From: Clostridiaceae bacterium
GTDB taxonomy: Bacteria; Bacillota; Clostridia; Saccharofermentanales; DTU023
DNA: 49,902 bases
Assembly (NCBI GenBank): GCA_012522435.1
Contig: JAAYKK010000078.1
Location: 1-49,902 of the forward strand
Direction: 5' to 3'
Shown here: positions 18,494 through 29,077 of the stretch, piece after piece
Position numbering within the stretch: position 1 is the first letter of the stretch
How the letters are laid out: each line of letters opens with the position of its first letter
Notes under the pieces: model-generated
Told to the model about the DNA's origin: nothing
Databases searched by the model: none
The model's input: the letters and a program-made list of their open reading frames with translations, nothing else
Position numbers and translations under genes: made by a program

Positions 18494-19992
18494 TTGTCCG
18501 TTCCCTCCAATAATTCAAACAAGTAGGTTCTGATATCACCCAACAAATATAAAGATCCGAATACAATTATTGCCAGATGATTCTTTTTTCCCAATTCATA
18601 AGCAAGTTTAGTTGCTTGCTTTTGGTCAGAAGTAAATGAAATTTGATTTTCATTATACAAAGGATTTTTATCTGATTCCAGTTTCGAAAGTTTGTTCATT
18701 TTATATTCTTTTTTAGGAAAATATTTTTTCAACACCCGATTAAACTGTTTCGCCAATTTTTTTGCAGATAAAGCTCTTGGAAAATCAGGCTTCGTACAAA
18801 TAACCTGTTCTATCTCATATTTGTCGGATGAACAAATGATATCAACCATATTAGGATAATCTTTATCACGTAAAATCCCACTTAATAAAACTAATTTTCT
18901 TCCTTTAAGAAATTGTTCCAAGTGTTTTCTTAAACCACAAACTCCCTGTTTATTATGTGCACCGTCAACTAAAACAAAAGGTGTCTGAGATAAACATTCC
19001 AAACGCCCGGGCCATTTAGCCAGAGAAATGCCATGTTTAATCTGCTCGTCTTGTGCGTACATTTGCGCAACTTCAATTGCTATAGCTGCATTTTGAGCTT
19101 GATAATCACCGCTCAATTGAATGTGATACGGTCCTTTAGCTTGATAGGTAAAAGTCTGCCCGGTTAAATAAGATGACTCATAATCAAGATCCGCTCTGCT
19201 GACAAAAGTTATCGGGGAATTTATCGTTGCTGCATGCTCTACTATTACTTTTTTTGCAGCAGCTGCGTCTTCCGGACTCAGCTCAGTATCCTCAGGGTTA
19301 TAGACGAATGTCGGGATTTCCGGCTTCATTATGCCCGCTTTTTCCGCAGCTATATTGGTAATAGTTTTTCCTAAACGTACAACGTGATCATAACTTAATG
19401 CACTGATCACAGTAGCAAGTGGCTTTTCCACGACATTTGTTGAATCAAGTCTGCCACCCATACCGGTTTCTAAGATAATCAGATCACAATCCATCTCTGC
19501 AAAATAGACGAAAGCAGCAGCTGTCAGCAATTCGAATTCGGACGGCATTTCAAAACCTTTGAGCAACATAATTTTAACTTCAAAAGCCAAAAGCATCATC
19601 GTTTTAGCAAAATCTTGATCGCTGATTTCTGAAGATCTGCTATCTTGGTATAATTTTTTCAAACCTTCTTGACCGTTGTAAATACGTATTCGTTCATTAA
19701 AATTCGTTAGGTATGGTGAAGTAAAAAGACCCGTCTTTAATCCTGATTCTGCAGCAATGTACGCGCACATCGTGCTGATTGAGCCTTTACCGTTGGTGCC
19801 TGCGATTTGAACAACCGGACAGGCATTTTGCGGATTGCCTAAACGTTCTAACAATTGCTCAATTCTTTCCAGCCCAGGTCTGATGCCAAGCTCTCTTGCA
19901 GATGCCAAATAGTCCATAGCTTGCTCAAAAGACCAATATGGGCTTTCCGTTTCTTGGCTTTGATAATTTTTTTTCCATACTTTAGATGTCAT
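18490..19992 (-). CDS. folC: bifunctional folylpolyglutamate/dihydrofolate synthase
   Basis: VQIAGTNGKGSISTMCAYI, TGMGGRLDSTN, DGAHNKQG. Confidence 0.93.
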   Translation of the reverse strand: MTSKVWKKNYQSQETESPYWSFEQAMDYLASARELGIRPGLERIEQLLERLGNPQNACPVVQIAGTNGKGSISTMCAYIAAESGLKTGLFTSPYLTNFNERIRIYNGQEGLKKLYQDSRSSEISDQDFAKTMMLLAFEVKIMLLKGFEMPSEFELLTAAAFVYFAEMDCDLIILETGMGGRLDSTNVVEKPLATVISALSYDHVVRLGKTITNIAAEKAGIMKPEIPTFVYNPEDTELSPEDAAAAKKVIVEHAATINSPITFVSRADLDYESSYLTGQTFTYQAKGPYHIQLSGDYQAQNAAIAIEVAQMYAQDEQIKHGISLAKWPGRLECLSQTPFVLVDGAHNKQGVCGLRKHLEQFLKGRKLVLLSGILRDKDYPNMVDIICSSDKYEIEQVICTKPDFPRALSAKKLAKQFNRVLKKYFPKKEYKMNKLSKLESDKNPLYNENQISFTSDQKQATKLAYELGKKNHLAIIVFGSLYLLGDIRTYLFELLEGTDN

Positions 19993-20004
19993 GCTTAGGG
20001 CCCT

Positions 20005-20451
20005 CTACTCGGCTTTGTTTTTATTATTAAACACAAAATATTTGCCGGCAATATAATTGGCAAGTACTACGAATACTGAACCGATTGCCTTGACAACTTG
20101 AAATTCATATTTATAGATGGTAATTTTCGGATCGAATTTTACAAGAGTTAATAGAAACTCCATTATACCATGTTCAAAAACTAATGAAACTAAAAATCTT
20201 GAGAGAAAAAAATTCATTATTTCCGGAAAGATATTTTGTTTTGATTGGAATACAAATTTGCGGTTTAACACATAAGCAACGATGATCGAGAGACTGATGG
20301 ATAATACATTTGCTATCCGCCAACTACCCAAATCTAGAATGCTTGTCAACAATGTGTAAGTTAACCAATTTACTAATGTAACTATGATTCCACTTACTAT
20401 ATATAAAATAAATTCGTGTTGTCGGAACTTCTCTAATCCTGTTTTGTCCAT
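20005..20451 (-). CDS. GtrA family membrane protein
   Basis: Four hydrophobic helices, VAYVLNRKFVF motif. Confidence 0.85.
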   Translation of the reverse strand: MDKTGLEKFRQHEFILYIVSGIIVTLVNWLTYTLLTSILDLGSWRIANVLSISLSIIVAYVLNRKFVFQSKQNIFPEIMNFFLSRFLVSLVFEHGIMEFLLTLVKFDPKITIYKYEFQVVKAIGSVFVVLANYIAGKYFVFNNKNKAE

Positions 20452-20484
20452 TCGAAACAGTTAGCCTTCCCACCAAACAAACTT

Positions 20485-21822
20485 TTATCTTGGTCTTATA
20501 TGATTCTTAATAATCATAAACAATAAAGCTCCCAGGGATCCTGTAGCTGCAACAGCTAGACCGCCCATTAGCAATTTATTATGAAGACCGTTCTCATTTT
20601 CTGTCAATTTAAAAGCTTGTTCTTGTTTAGCTTGTTTCTGTTCATCTAGATTCAGAGTATTAATTTCAGTATTTTGACTATTTTCTTCAGTCATTTCACT
20701 TGTCGGAGTTTCTTTTCGAGATGTCGTGTTTTTCTCTTCAAGTGTAGTTTGACTGCTGCTTTCAGATATTTTTTCAACTGAAGAAGTTGTCTCTGTAGTC
20801 AGCAAAATCAATTCAGTTGTCATACTGATAGCTTCAGTAATAGATTCACTTGTTGTTTGATCGGGTTTTGCTGCAATAATATTTGCATTTTTCTCTTGAT
20901 TGTCATTTTGATCAATTGAAATTTTTAAAGTTTTTTCAGGTTCAGTTTTTCTGGTCGTTTGTTCGCTACCTACGGGTAACTTTACTCCCTCAGTTGTTGG
21001 TTTTGTTGTATTTTCAGCAATTTGTGAAACTGTATTTTCTGTATTCTGATTTTTCTTAGATTCAGTAGTAACGGATGTCTGTTTAGTAGTCGATGTTGAC
21101 TCAGTCGCCTTTGAGGTCGATTTCGTGCTGTCATGTGACGGCTGAACAACTTGTCCGGGCTCAGTATTATCTTCACTAGTGTTAGAGGTTTTCTCTGATT
21201 CCGTTGGTTCTGTGGAATTTGTAGGATCTGAAGGCTCTAAATGAGTTGACTCGGTAGGTTCCTGTGGCGGATCCGGATCCGGTACATCCGGTATTGAAAC
21301 ATTAGGATCCTCAGGATTCGCCTGATTCGGTTTAGTAATTTTTACAGAAACTGAATCTCCATTGACTTCTAAATTTTGCACCTGCTCATTAATCCCGCCA
21401 TAGCCAATTCTTGATTTATTTAATTCAAAATTTGCTATTCCATCGGCTTGCTCTTTTAATCTAAAAGTTACAGATACTATTATTTCTCCCTCATATGCAT
21501 CATTAGCAGCTAAAGGCATCGCTGAAATTCTAAATTTATCCATTCTTTCCGGATCATTTTTAAAGATCATGGCTTCTTTGCCAAATATGGTGCTACTAAT
21601 AATTTCAAAACGTTGATCGTCATATACAAAATCAAATTGTCCTGAGGTTACGGCAATTCCACTCTTATTGATAATTGAAATCGTAATATCCTCACCTGGT
21701 TCCACGTTTTCATTTGAAATCACAAAATCTGCTCCTGCAGCATACACCGGTCTATAGGTATAGACACTCATCAGTAAAATACATATGACAATCAAGATAA
21801 ATTGTTTTATATTTTTTTTCAT
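20485..21822 (-). CDS. membrane-anchored cohesin-like domain protein with Ser/Thr-rich linker
   Basis: Signal peptide; NENVEPGEDITISIINKSG...GQFDFVYDDQRFEI...GEIIVSVTFRLKEQADG cohesin pattern; T/S/E linker; C-terminal TM. Confidence 0.7.
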   Translation of the reverse strand: MKKNIKQFILIVICILLMSVYTYRPVYAAGADFVISNENVEPGEDITISIINKSGIAVTSGQFDFVYDDQRFEIISSTIFGKEAMIFKNDPERMDKFRISAMPLAANDAYEGEIIVSVTFRLKEQADGIANFELNKSRIGYGGINEQVQNLEVNGDSVSVKITKPNQANPEDPNVSIPDVPDPDPPQEPTESTHLEPSDPTNSTEPTESEKTSNTSEDNTEPGQVVQPSHDSTKSTSKATESTSTTKQTSVTTESKKNQNTENTVSQIAENTTKPTTEGVKLPVGSEQTTRKTEPEKTLKISIDQNDNQEKNANIIAAKPDQTTSESITEAISMTTELILLTTETTSSVEKISESSSQTTLEEKNTTSRKETPTSEMTEENSQNTEINTLNLDEQKQAKQEQAFKLTENENGLHNKLLMGGLAVAATGSLGALLFMIIKNHIRPR

Positions 21823-21841
21823 ATTAATTCTCCGGAAATAT

Positions 21842-23899
21842 CTAATCGGATAATGGTTCTAAGTACTGGGAAATCTCTGCATAACCGATAATAGATCTGT
21901 ATATTTGATCTGCATCTAAGATATCTACTTCAGAATCCTGCAAGACATTCGCGGCAAATAGCCCTACATCATTTATTTCTAAGTAGCCCGTAATATATCG
22001 GTAAATGGAATCGACATCCAAAATATCAATCTCACCGTCTTGATTAATATCCCCCAACAAAATAAATGTATATCTACCTACCACTTCATCGTTTTTCTTT
22101 TGAACTAAGGCATCCCCTGTAGCAATGTTACCTTGTGTTTTAATCTGATTTTCAGAGTCGACAATTTCAAGAGTATAACCTTGATCAATTTCAATATTAG
22201 CTAATGCGTTTTCTACTAGGTTTAAACCTTGTGCAGGATCCAGACCATAAATATTACCATTAGGTAATATCTGATAGACTGAACTTTTAACTCGGGGAAT
22301 CTCTGCAGCAGTCTCACCTTGATAATTGATTATTATTTCATAGTTTCTAATCGAGCCATTTGTGGCTGTTACCTGAAGCAAAATTGCATTTTTACCTTCT
22401 TTTAAAAAATAAGATCCTCTGCCGGTTACAACGGCATAAGGATTATACGGTGTAGCATCGATTATTATTTCAGCATTTGGTGCATTAATATCCAATGTGT
22501 ATGAATAAGTAGATGTATCAAAACCAGGCAATAATGTTTGGTCAATCGTGATTGAACGCAACCAGTTATTGGGCGTTCCCGAACCTCCAGTCGGGTAAGG
22601 TGCAGGTAGATCGGGGATTGAAGTAAAGACCGGAATTAAAAATTCCTTTGGCTCACCCAAACTGCCTTGAGCAGAGTATGCATTATACATCGTTCTGGAT
22701 TCACTCTGGGGAGCGAATACATTTGCCATGTATTGATGCCAATAATTAGGACCATGTCGTAAGTCAAACTTCTGCAAATATAATGTGTTTTGTAAATTGT
22801 TGATATAATCTTTACCTAAAAATATTGCTCCTCCGGTAATTGAACGTTCCGGTGTATTCCAAGGTAGCATCAATCTCTCATTTTCTGCCGGATTATTGGC
22901 ATAACCGTCTCTGGCAAAAACTAATCCCTCATAAACCGGATCAGCCCCGTAAGCTCTAATATTAAAAAAGTTATAGTATCCTTCAACACCGGGATATGTT
23001 CCACTGGAAGAACCTGAACCGCCGGGCGACACTTCTTGTTTTACTCTAGCAATTAAATGATAAGGTGATACTTGAGAGATACCTGCAGCATTATTGAAAA
23101 TATTTGCATAATCATCACTATCCATAAATGTGCCGACTAACTGATTTCTAATGCCTTGCCAGGTTTGGACCTCAGAATTATAACTTAAACTTTCAAATTG
23201 AAAAATATGTTGTTCATCTAAGAAGTTTCGCGGATCAAGTTGATGAGCAATTATTTCTTTATTAGCAGCCACCCAACCCCGTTCTTTTTCGATCCATTGA
23301 TTGGTTTCTTTATTAAAGTCAGCAGAAGATCTTGATTTGAGTGCATCATCAACAGTTGCCGGTACAAAATTGATCGATCTGTCAGGTAAATATTGACCAT
23401 TTAAGGCTGAGTTAAAATCCACATTTAAATGAATCGGCGTAAAGATCCAATGTGGATATTTATTATGCAAATTATGTAATGCAGCTCGGTAACTAAAAGG
23501 AAAACCTTGTTGTTCCAAATAGAGCTCAAAGTCCTGATCATCAGCTACAGGAGGCAATTCCGGATCCCAAGGGGTAATTTCAATAAATTGAGCAGATACA
23601 TACCCATATTGATTTTTAAAATCTATTCTATACCAAATGGTGTCTCCATTGATCGGCTGACCCTCAACTTGTTCTAATAAAAGAACCTCCTGTCCTTGGC
23701 TAATTGAACCAATTGGATCAAGATTCAGATCCGGTGTTTTACGGATATTAAGACTGGGTGCAGCAGTAACTTTAGCTTCCAGCGGAAAGTTCAGCTCAGC
23801 AACAATATCCCTGTTCAAAAAAAGGGTTAAAGGAATAATACTCAATATTAAAACAATAATTATGATTGTTTTGAGATTTTTAACATGCTCCTGAGACAT
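21842..23899 (-). CDS. SH3b - glucosaminidase-like - cadherin-like - dockerin protein
   Basis: SH3b (LNIRKTPDLN...YGYVSAQF), glucosaminidase-like NFFNIRAYG, cadherin-like repeat, C-terminal dockerin GDINQDGEIDILDVDSIYRYITGY...DSEVDILDADQIYRSIIGY. Confidence 0.8.
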   Translation of the reverse strand: MSQEHVKNLKTIIIIVLILSIIPLTLFLNRDIVAELNFPLEAKVTAAPSLNIRKTPDLNLDPIGSISQGQEVLLLEQVEGQPINGDTIWYRIDFKNQYGYVSAQFIEITPWDPELPPVADDQDFELYLEQQGFPFSYRAALHNLHNKYPHWIFTPIHLNVDFNSALNGQYLPDRSINFVPATVDDALKSRSSADFNKETNQWIEKERGWVAANKEIIAHQLDPRNFLDEQHIFQFESLSYNSEVQTWQGIRNQLVGTFMDSDDYANIFNNAAGISQVSPYHLIARVKQEVSPGGSGSSSGTYPGVEGYYNFFNIRAYGADPVYEGLVFARDGYANNPAENERLMLPWNTPERSITGGAIFLGKDYINNLQNTLYLQKFDLRHGPNYWHQYMANVFAPQSESRTMYNAYSAQGSLGEPKEFLIPVFTSIPDLPAPYPTGGSGTPNNWLRSITIDQTLLPGFDTSTYSYTLDINAPNAEIIIDATPYNPYAVVTGRGSYFLKEGKNAILLQVTATNGSIRNYEIIINYQGETAAEIPRVKSSVYQILPNGNIYGLDPAQGLNLVENALANIEIDQGYTLEIVDSENQIKTQGNIATGDALVQKKNDEVVGRYTFILLGDINQDGEIDILDVDSIYRYITGYLEINDVGLFAANVLQDSEVDILDADQIYRSIIGYAEISQYLEPLSD

Positions 23900-24013
23900 A
23901 GATACTCCAAACTAATACTAGTAAAAAATATTTTAACATGTTAAAAAGTTCAAGAAAGTCTTTGTTAACGGATGTGACAGAGATTTATTCTCGCTGTAAA
24001 CTCAGTGCAACAA

Positions 24014-24634
24014 TCAATATGGTTGTAATTGATCAAGGCTTAATTCATATGACGGAAGCACATGCTGCAAGAACCAATCCAGTTCGGGAGAATTAAATTG
24101 CAAGAGTTTTTCTTTAGTAGCATTAGCAGCATCCGCAAATTCATTATTTCCTTGTTTGATTTCAGCAATGCATTTGATATATGCTGCTAAACGATCAGCC
24201 TGTTTTATTATTTTTTCCAGATATACTATTTCCCGCTTGGAATCATCCGAGCCAAAAAAGTATTTTGCATATTGTTGTTTTAATTCAGGTGTTAGTAAAC
24301 TTAAAAGATAATTTTCTGCATAATGCTCTACTTCTGCATATTGTCCGCGCATTTCAGGATTAAAATATTTGACCGGTGTGGGCAAGTCACCTGTAATTAT
24401 CTCACTGGCATCATGGTATAAAGCAAATAATGCAACTTGTCCCGGATCTAGCTGAGGTTTTAATTCCGGAAAATAAATTTGTCTGATCTCAGTTAAGGCA
24501 TGTGCTAATAAAATCACATCAAAAGTGTGTTCTTTCAAGTTTTCTTTTTCAGTGTTTCGCATCAGTCCCCAGCGCTCAATATATTTCATGCGATGTAACA
24601 TAGCAAAAAATGCAATCTGTGAATTTTCTTTCAT
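24014..24634 (-). CDS. YfbR-like HD-domain 5'-nucleotidase
   Basis: RWGLMRNTEKENLKEHTFDV, YHDASEIITGDLPTPVKY. Confidence 0.88.
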   Translation of the reverse strand: MKENSQIAFFAMLHRMKYIERWGLMRNTEKENLKEHTFDVILLAHALTEIRQIYFPELKPQLDPGQVALFALYHDASEIITGDLPTPVKYFNPEMRGQYAEVEHYAENYLLSLLTPELKQQYAKYFFGSDDSKREIVYLEKIIKQADRLAAYIKCIAEIKQGNNEFADAANATKEKLLQFNSPELDWFLQHVLPSYELSLDQLQPY

Positions 24635-24648
24635 AAAGCCACCTTTTC

Positions 24649-25806
24649 TTAGATTTGAAATATTTGCTCAAAACACTCTTGGGCAAAGTGATCCGTCATG
24701 CCGGCAATATAATCCGTTACTTTTCGTAAAGCAGAAGCATCCTTTTCCGGATGCTTTTCCAGATAATCAAAAAAATTACGAAACATCATATTATATTGAG
24801 CTTCACTGGCCAATTTTTCCGGATCAACGGCAAATTCTAAGAAAATTTCAAACAAGCCTTGCACAACATTTCTCACTGTATAATCATATCGTTGAATTCG
24901 ATCTGAAAGATAAATATGGCGCAAATTGCTATTCAATAATTCTTCCATGGCTTGACCTTTTTCGATTGATAAGACAATCGCATCATTACCATAACTGTGT
25001 TCAATGATATCTTCGACCAAGGTATTGATAATCTCTCCGTTTGTACTGCCCAATTCAGTTTTAATACTTGCCGGCAAAGCTGAAAAACTCATCAAACCGG
25101 CCCTGGCTCCATCTTCAATATCTCGTCCTACATATGCAATTTTATCCGCCATTCTCACAATACAGCCTTCAAGTGTTGCGGGTAATTCATGGAACTTAGC
25201 GCCGGGGATAAGCTCAGCCTCAGTTTTTTCACGTTTAGGCCTCAAGACATATTCACTATATTTTTCTCCACAATGAGAAACAATACCATCCCTTACTTCA
25301 AAAGTAAGGTTTAAACCATATTGGTCAGCTTTACGTCTGGAAAGAATATCAACGACACGCAAACTGTGTAATTCATGTTGAAAGCTAAAATCAGCATTAT
25401 ATTTTTCCAAACACGACTGGAGTTCTTTCTCACCGGTATGACCAAAAGGCGCATGTCCAATATCATGACCTAATGAAATAGCTTCAATTAAATCTGCATT
25501 TAGATTCAAGGCTTTGCCGATTGTAGAAGCTATGTAATTGACGTAGAGAACATGTTCCATACGAGTGCAAATATGATCGTTACGGGGATTAAAGAATACT
25601 TGAGTTTTTTGTCTTAGACGTCTAAAATCTACCGAGTAAAGAATCCTGCCTACATCGCGCTCAAAAGGATTTCTTATTCTACAATCTACTTCCGGAATAA
25701 TTCTTCCTTTGCTTTTCGCACTTAATGTAGCGTATTTATTCAGATAATCAGCTTCTCTTTGTTGTTTTATTTTGCTCGGAATAATGTGCATAAGCTTTCC
25801 CCACAA
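24649..25806 (-). CDS. deoxyguanosinetriphosphate triphosphohydrolase-like protein
   Basis: RRLRQKTQVF...RMEHVLYVN, GHDIGHAPFGHTGE. Confidence 0.92.
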   Translation of the reverse strand: MWGKLMHIIPSKIKQQREADYLNKYATLSAKSKGRIIPEVDCRIRNPFERDVGRILYSVDFRRLRQKTQVFFNPRNDHICTRMEHVLYVNYIASTIGKALNLNADLIEAISLGHDIGHAPFGHTGEKELQSCLEKYNADFSFQHELHSLRVVDILSRRKADQYGLNLTFEVRDGIVSHCGEKYSEYVLRPKREKTEAELIPGAKFHELPATLEGCIVRMADKIAYVGRDIEDGARAGLMSFSALPASIKTELGSTNGEIINTLVEDIIEHSYGNDAIVLSIEKGQAMEELLNSNLRHIYLSDRIQRYDYTVRNVVQGLFEIFLEFAVDPEKLASEAQYNMMFRNFFDYLEKHPEKDASALRKVTDYIAGMTDHFAQECFEQIFQI

Positions 25807-25813
25807 TAAATTG

Positions 25814-28279
25814 CTAATCTATTTTCTCTAATGGTGCAGAACTAGCCATCATCCTTTTAATCTGACCGGAGAAATTCATAGTCAGAATTGCATCACTAGC
25901 CACAAAGTCAATTCTTTCGACAATACCTGTCCCAAACTTATTATGATTCAAGGATTGTCCGGTTTTTATAGAACTTATATCTAATTGATTTTTTTGTTTT
26001 AAATTTGTTTCCGGTTTGTTGCGCAAACCGAATGAGCCGAGAATCTTTGACTTGCTGCCCGGACCTGAACTTGAATATTTTCTTTGGTCGGGAATTGAAC
26101 TTGGACCGTTTTTACCTCCGAAAACTCTTACACCTGAATCATGACTTAGATTTGAGTGTCTGCTACCGCCAATTTCAACAATATATTGATCAGGTATTTC
26201 TGATAAAAATCTGGATACTATATTATATTTTGTTTGACCGTAAAGCAGCCTTGATTGAGTTGCAGTCAGGTGTAGATACCGTTTAGCTCTGGTTATTCCG
26301 ACGTAAGCAAGACGTCGTTCCTCTTCCATTTCATGTGGTGAATTAAAGGATCGGTAACCAGGGAAAACACTCTCCTCCATCCCAACAATAAAAACAGCAT
26401 CAAATTCCAAACCTTTAGCACTATGGATAGCCATCAAGCGAACCGTATTTTCTGCTTCGGATTGATCTAAATCTGAAAACAAAGCAGTCTGCTCTAAAAA
26501 ACCCCCGGTCAAGGTAGTTAAACTCAGGTCTTCATCATAGATGTCTTGTGCGTCTTGAGCCAACTCGGGAACTTCAGCTTGATCCAAATTTTCATCCAGT
26601 AACTTAAACTGCTCGATTTCGTATTTGATTCTTTCTGTATACTCGATACTATCCGACAATATTTCTTTTAAGTTTTCAATTCTATTCAAAGCTTGTTCAG
26701 AACCATCATCTTTTTGTTCAACCAAATCCTGAAGCAAACCACTTCTTTCTTGAATCTCCCGAGCAAATTCCGGAAAACTCAGGTTGTTATCCAACATCAT
26801 TTGTCTTAATTCAGCAATAATGCCGACAAACTCTCGAATTGAATTTGTTGCCCGAGATAATTCCGGGAACTGATCTGCATTTACCAATACTTGCATTAAA
26901 GGAATACCTTCACGCCCCGCAATATTGCGTAAACGCTCTACTGTCAGATCGCCTATTCCTCGTTTAGGCACGTTAATAATCCTGATAATAGCTAGTTCAT
27001 CAGTATCCGAAAAAATGACCCTCATATAAGCCAGAAAATCACGAATTTCTTTGCGATCGTAAAAACGCAAACCGCCATAAATATTGTATTTGATACCCTG
27101 CTCTCGCAAAGCAAATTCCAAATTACGGGAAAGTGCATTTACTCTATATAAAATACCTATATCACCCGCCAAAATGGAATCAGTTCTGCGTTCTGTCAAA
27201 CGTTTAATTTCAGAAGCTACATAGCGGGCTTCCTCATATTGATTGTCCGCCAAATAAAAACTGATCGGATCTCCCGTAACTTCCTCAGTCCACAAACGTT
27301 TATCGGTTCTACCGTCATTCTGCTTAATCACAGCATTAGCTGCGCCCAGAATCGTTTTGGTAGAACGATAATTTTGCTCTAATTTGATTACTTTACTACG
27401 TTTAAAATCTTTCTCAAAATTGAAAATGTTTTCAATATTGGCGCCACGAAAACTATAGATCGACTGATCATCATCCCCGACGACACAGATGTTTTTATGT
27501 TTTGCGGAGAGTAACTTAACAATCAAATACTGAACGTGGTTGGTATCCTGATACTCGTCCACCAATATATGTTTGAACCTTGTTTGATAAGCATCCAAGA
27601 CATCTTGATTGTTTTGTAACAACTTCACCGCATTGACCAAAATATCGTCGAAGTCCATACTGTTTCCGCGTTTCAAAGCAAGTTGATAATTACGGTATAC
27701 CTCTGCAACTTGTTTGCGTAAATTATCATATTCCGCATCATTGGCCAGATCTTCACAACTTAGCATGCGGTTTTTGGCAGAACTTATTTTGTTTTGTACT
27801 GTACGAACATTTAGCAGGTCATCATCTATTTTTAACTCAGCTAATATTTCTTTCAACAAACGTTGCTGATCATCAATATCCAGAATTGTAAAGTTGGTTT
27901 CAAAACCGATCCGCTCTGCGTGCTGTCTCAAGATACGCAACATCATTGAATGAAATGTTCCGATCCAAATGCCACGACTACTGAAACCCAGCATTTTCTC
28001 TACTCTTTCTTTCATTTCGTTGGCTGCTTTATTGGTAAATGTGATTGCCAAAATTTCACTTGGCCAAATACCACAACATTTAACTAAATAAGAAATCCTA
28101 TGTGTAATAACTCTAGTTTTTCCTGAACCTGCTCCAGCTAAAATTAACAAAGGACCATTTTTATGTAAAACCGCTTCTTTTTGAATAGGATTAAGGCCTT
28201 CGACCAACATGTCTTTTAGCTCCTGCTCATTCAAAGCATTATCTTCTAAATTTCTCTTCTGCATGTAGACTCCGTTCAA
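25814..28279 (-). CDS. pcrA: UvrD/PcrA-type ATP-dependent DNA helicase
   Basis: AGAGSGKTRVIT, DEYQDTNHVQY, GDDDQSIYSFRGA. Confidence 0.94.
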   Translation of the reverse strand: MNGVYMQKRNLEDNALNEQELKDMLVEGLNPIQKEAVLHKNGPLLILAGAGSGKTRVITHRISYLVKCCGIWPSEILAITFTNKAANEMKERVEKMLGFSSRGIWIGTFHSMMLRILRQHAERIGFETNFTILDIDDQQRLLKEILAELKIDDDLLNVRTVQNKISSAKNRMLSCEDLANDAEYDNLRKQVAEVYRNYQLALKRGNSMDFDDILVNAVKLLQNNQDVLDAYQTRFKHILVDEYQDTNHVQYLIVKLLSAKHKNICVVGDDDQSIYSFRGANIENIFNFEKDFKRSKVIKLEQNYRSTKTILGAANAVIKQNDGRTDKRLWTEEVTGDPISFYLADNQYEEARYVASEIKRLTERRTDSILAGDIGILYRVNALSRNLEFALREQGIKYNIYGGLRFYDRKEIRDFLAYMRVIFSDTDELAIIRIINVPKRGIGDLTVERLRNIAGREGIPLMQVLVNADQFPELSRATNSIREFVGIIAELRQMMLDNNLSFPEFAREIQERSGLLQDLVEQKDDGSEQALNRIENLKEILSDSIEYTERIKYEIEQFKLLDENLDQAEVPELAQDAQDIYDEDLSLTTLTGGFLEQTALFSDLDQSEAENTVRLMAIHSAKGLEFDAVFIVGMEESVFPGYRSFNSPHEMEEERRLAYVGITRAKRYLHLTATQSRLLYGQTKYNIVSRFLSEIPDQYIVEIGGSRHSNLSHDSGVRVFGGKNGPSSIPDQRKYSSSGPGSKSKILGSFGLRNKPETNLKQKNQLDISSIKTGQSLNHNKFGTGIVERIDFVASDAILTMNFSGQIKRMMASSAPLEKID

Positions 28280-28352
28280 TAATATTCAATTGATATTTTA
28301 GCATAAGTTCCGGTTCAAAACTGTGCCGAACAAGATCTGTTCTCTTTAAAAT

Positions 28353-28379
28353 CAAAATCGCCTACTCGAGGCGATTTTG
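28353..28379 (-). terminator. hpf terminator
   Basis: CAAAATCGCC...GGCGATTTTG stem followed by T-rich sequence. Confidence 0.6.
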
Positions 28380-28420
28380 AAATGAGATTAATTTATTTAT
28401 ATATTTTTTAATAATTAAGA

Positions 28421-28963
28421 TTAATATTCAAACTCTATCCAGCCATAATCGGCATCACGTTGTCTTTTATAGACTATGTTGACCATGCCTGTATCAGCAT
28501 TTAAAAAAGCAAAGAAGTCATGACCTAACATTTCCATTTGTAAAGTCGCTTCATCAGCATCCATTGGCAAAATTTGAAATGATTTGTGACGGGAAATGCT
28601 GGACTGCTCTTCATCATCAATCTCAGGTTCAAATGCAACATCAGTTAAATATTGTTTCATATAACCAAATTGCTTGCGTTGACGTTTCATTCTGGTCTTA
28701 TGCTTGCGGATCTGACCTTCCATAATGTCAACCGCAATTTGCATAGCTGAAAGTGCGTCCGGTGCTATAGCCTCTGCCCGATAATAATGACGATCAATAT
28801 TCATAGTGATCTCTACTTTTAATTGTTCTTGAACAGGTTGTAACTTAACCTCGGCTGTTGTTCTGTCATCAAAGTAACGATGGAACTTATCCAGCCTATT
28901 TTCGATCATTTCTTGTAATTGATCCGTAATTTTTACACCTTGTCCTACAATATTGATTTTCAT
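28421..28963 (-). CDS. hpf: ribosome hibernation promoting factor, long form
   Basis: MKINIVGQGVKITDQLQEMIENRLDKFHRYF and C-terminal dimerisation domain. Confidence 0.92.
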   Translation of the reverse strand: MKINIVGQGVKITDQLQEMIENRLDKFHRYFDDRTTAEVKLQPVQEQLKVEITMNIDRHYYRAEAIAPDALSAMQIAVDIMEGQIRKHKTRMKRQRKQFGYMKQYLTDVAFEPEIDDEEQSSISRHKSFQILPMDADEATLQMEMLGHDFFAFLNADTGMVNIVYKRQRDADYGWIEFEY

Positions 28964-29077
28964 TCTATATACTCCCTTCTGCTTTCTGCGGATGCAGAAA
29001 AAAAGTTACTAACTTTTAGCAGTTTTTACATGTATATTATATACAAAATAACTTGTCTGACAAAGGTATTTATTTGT

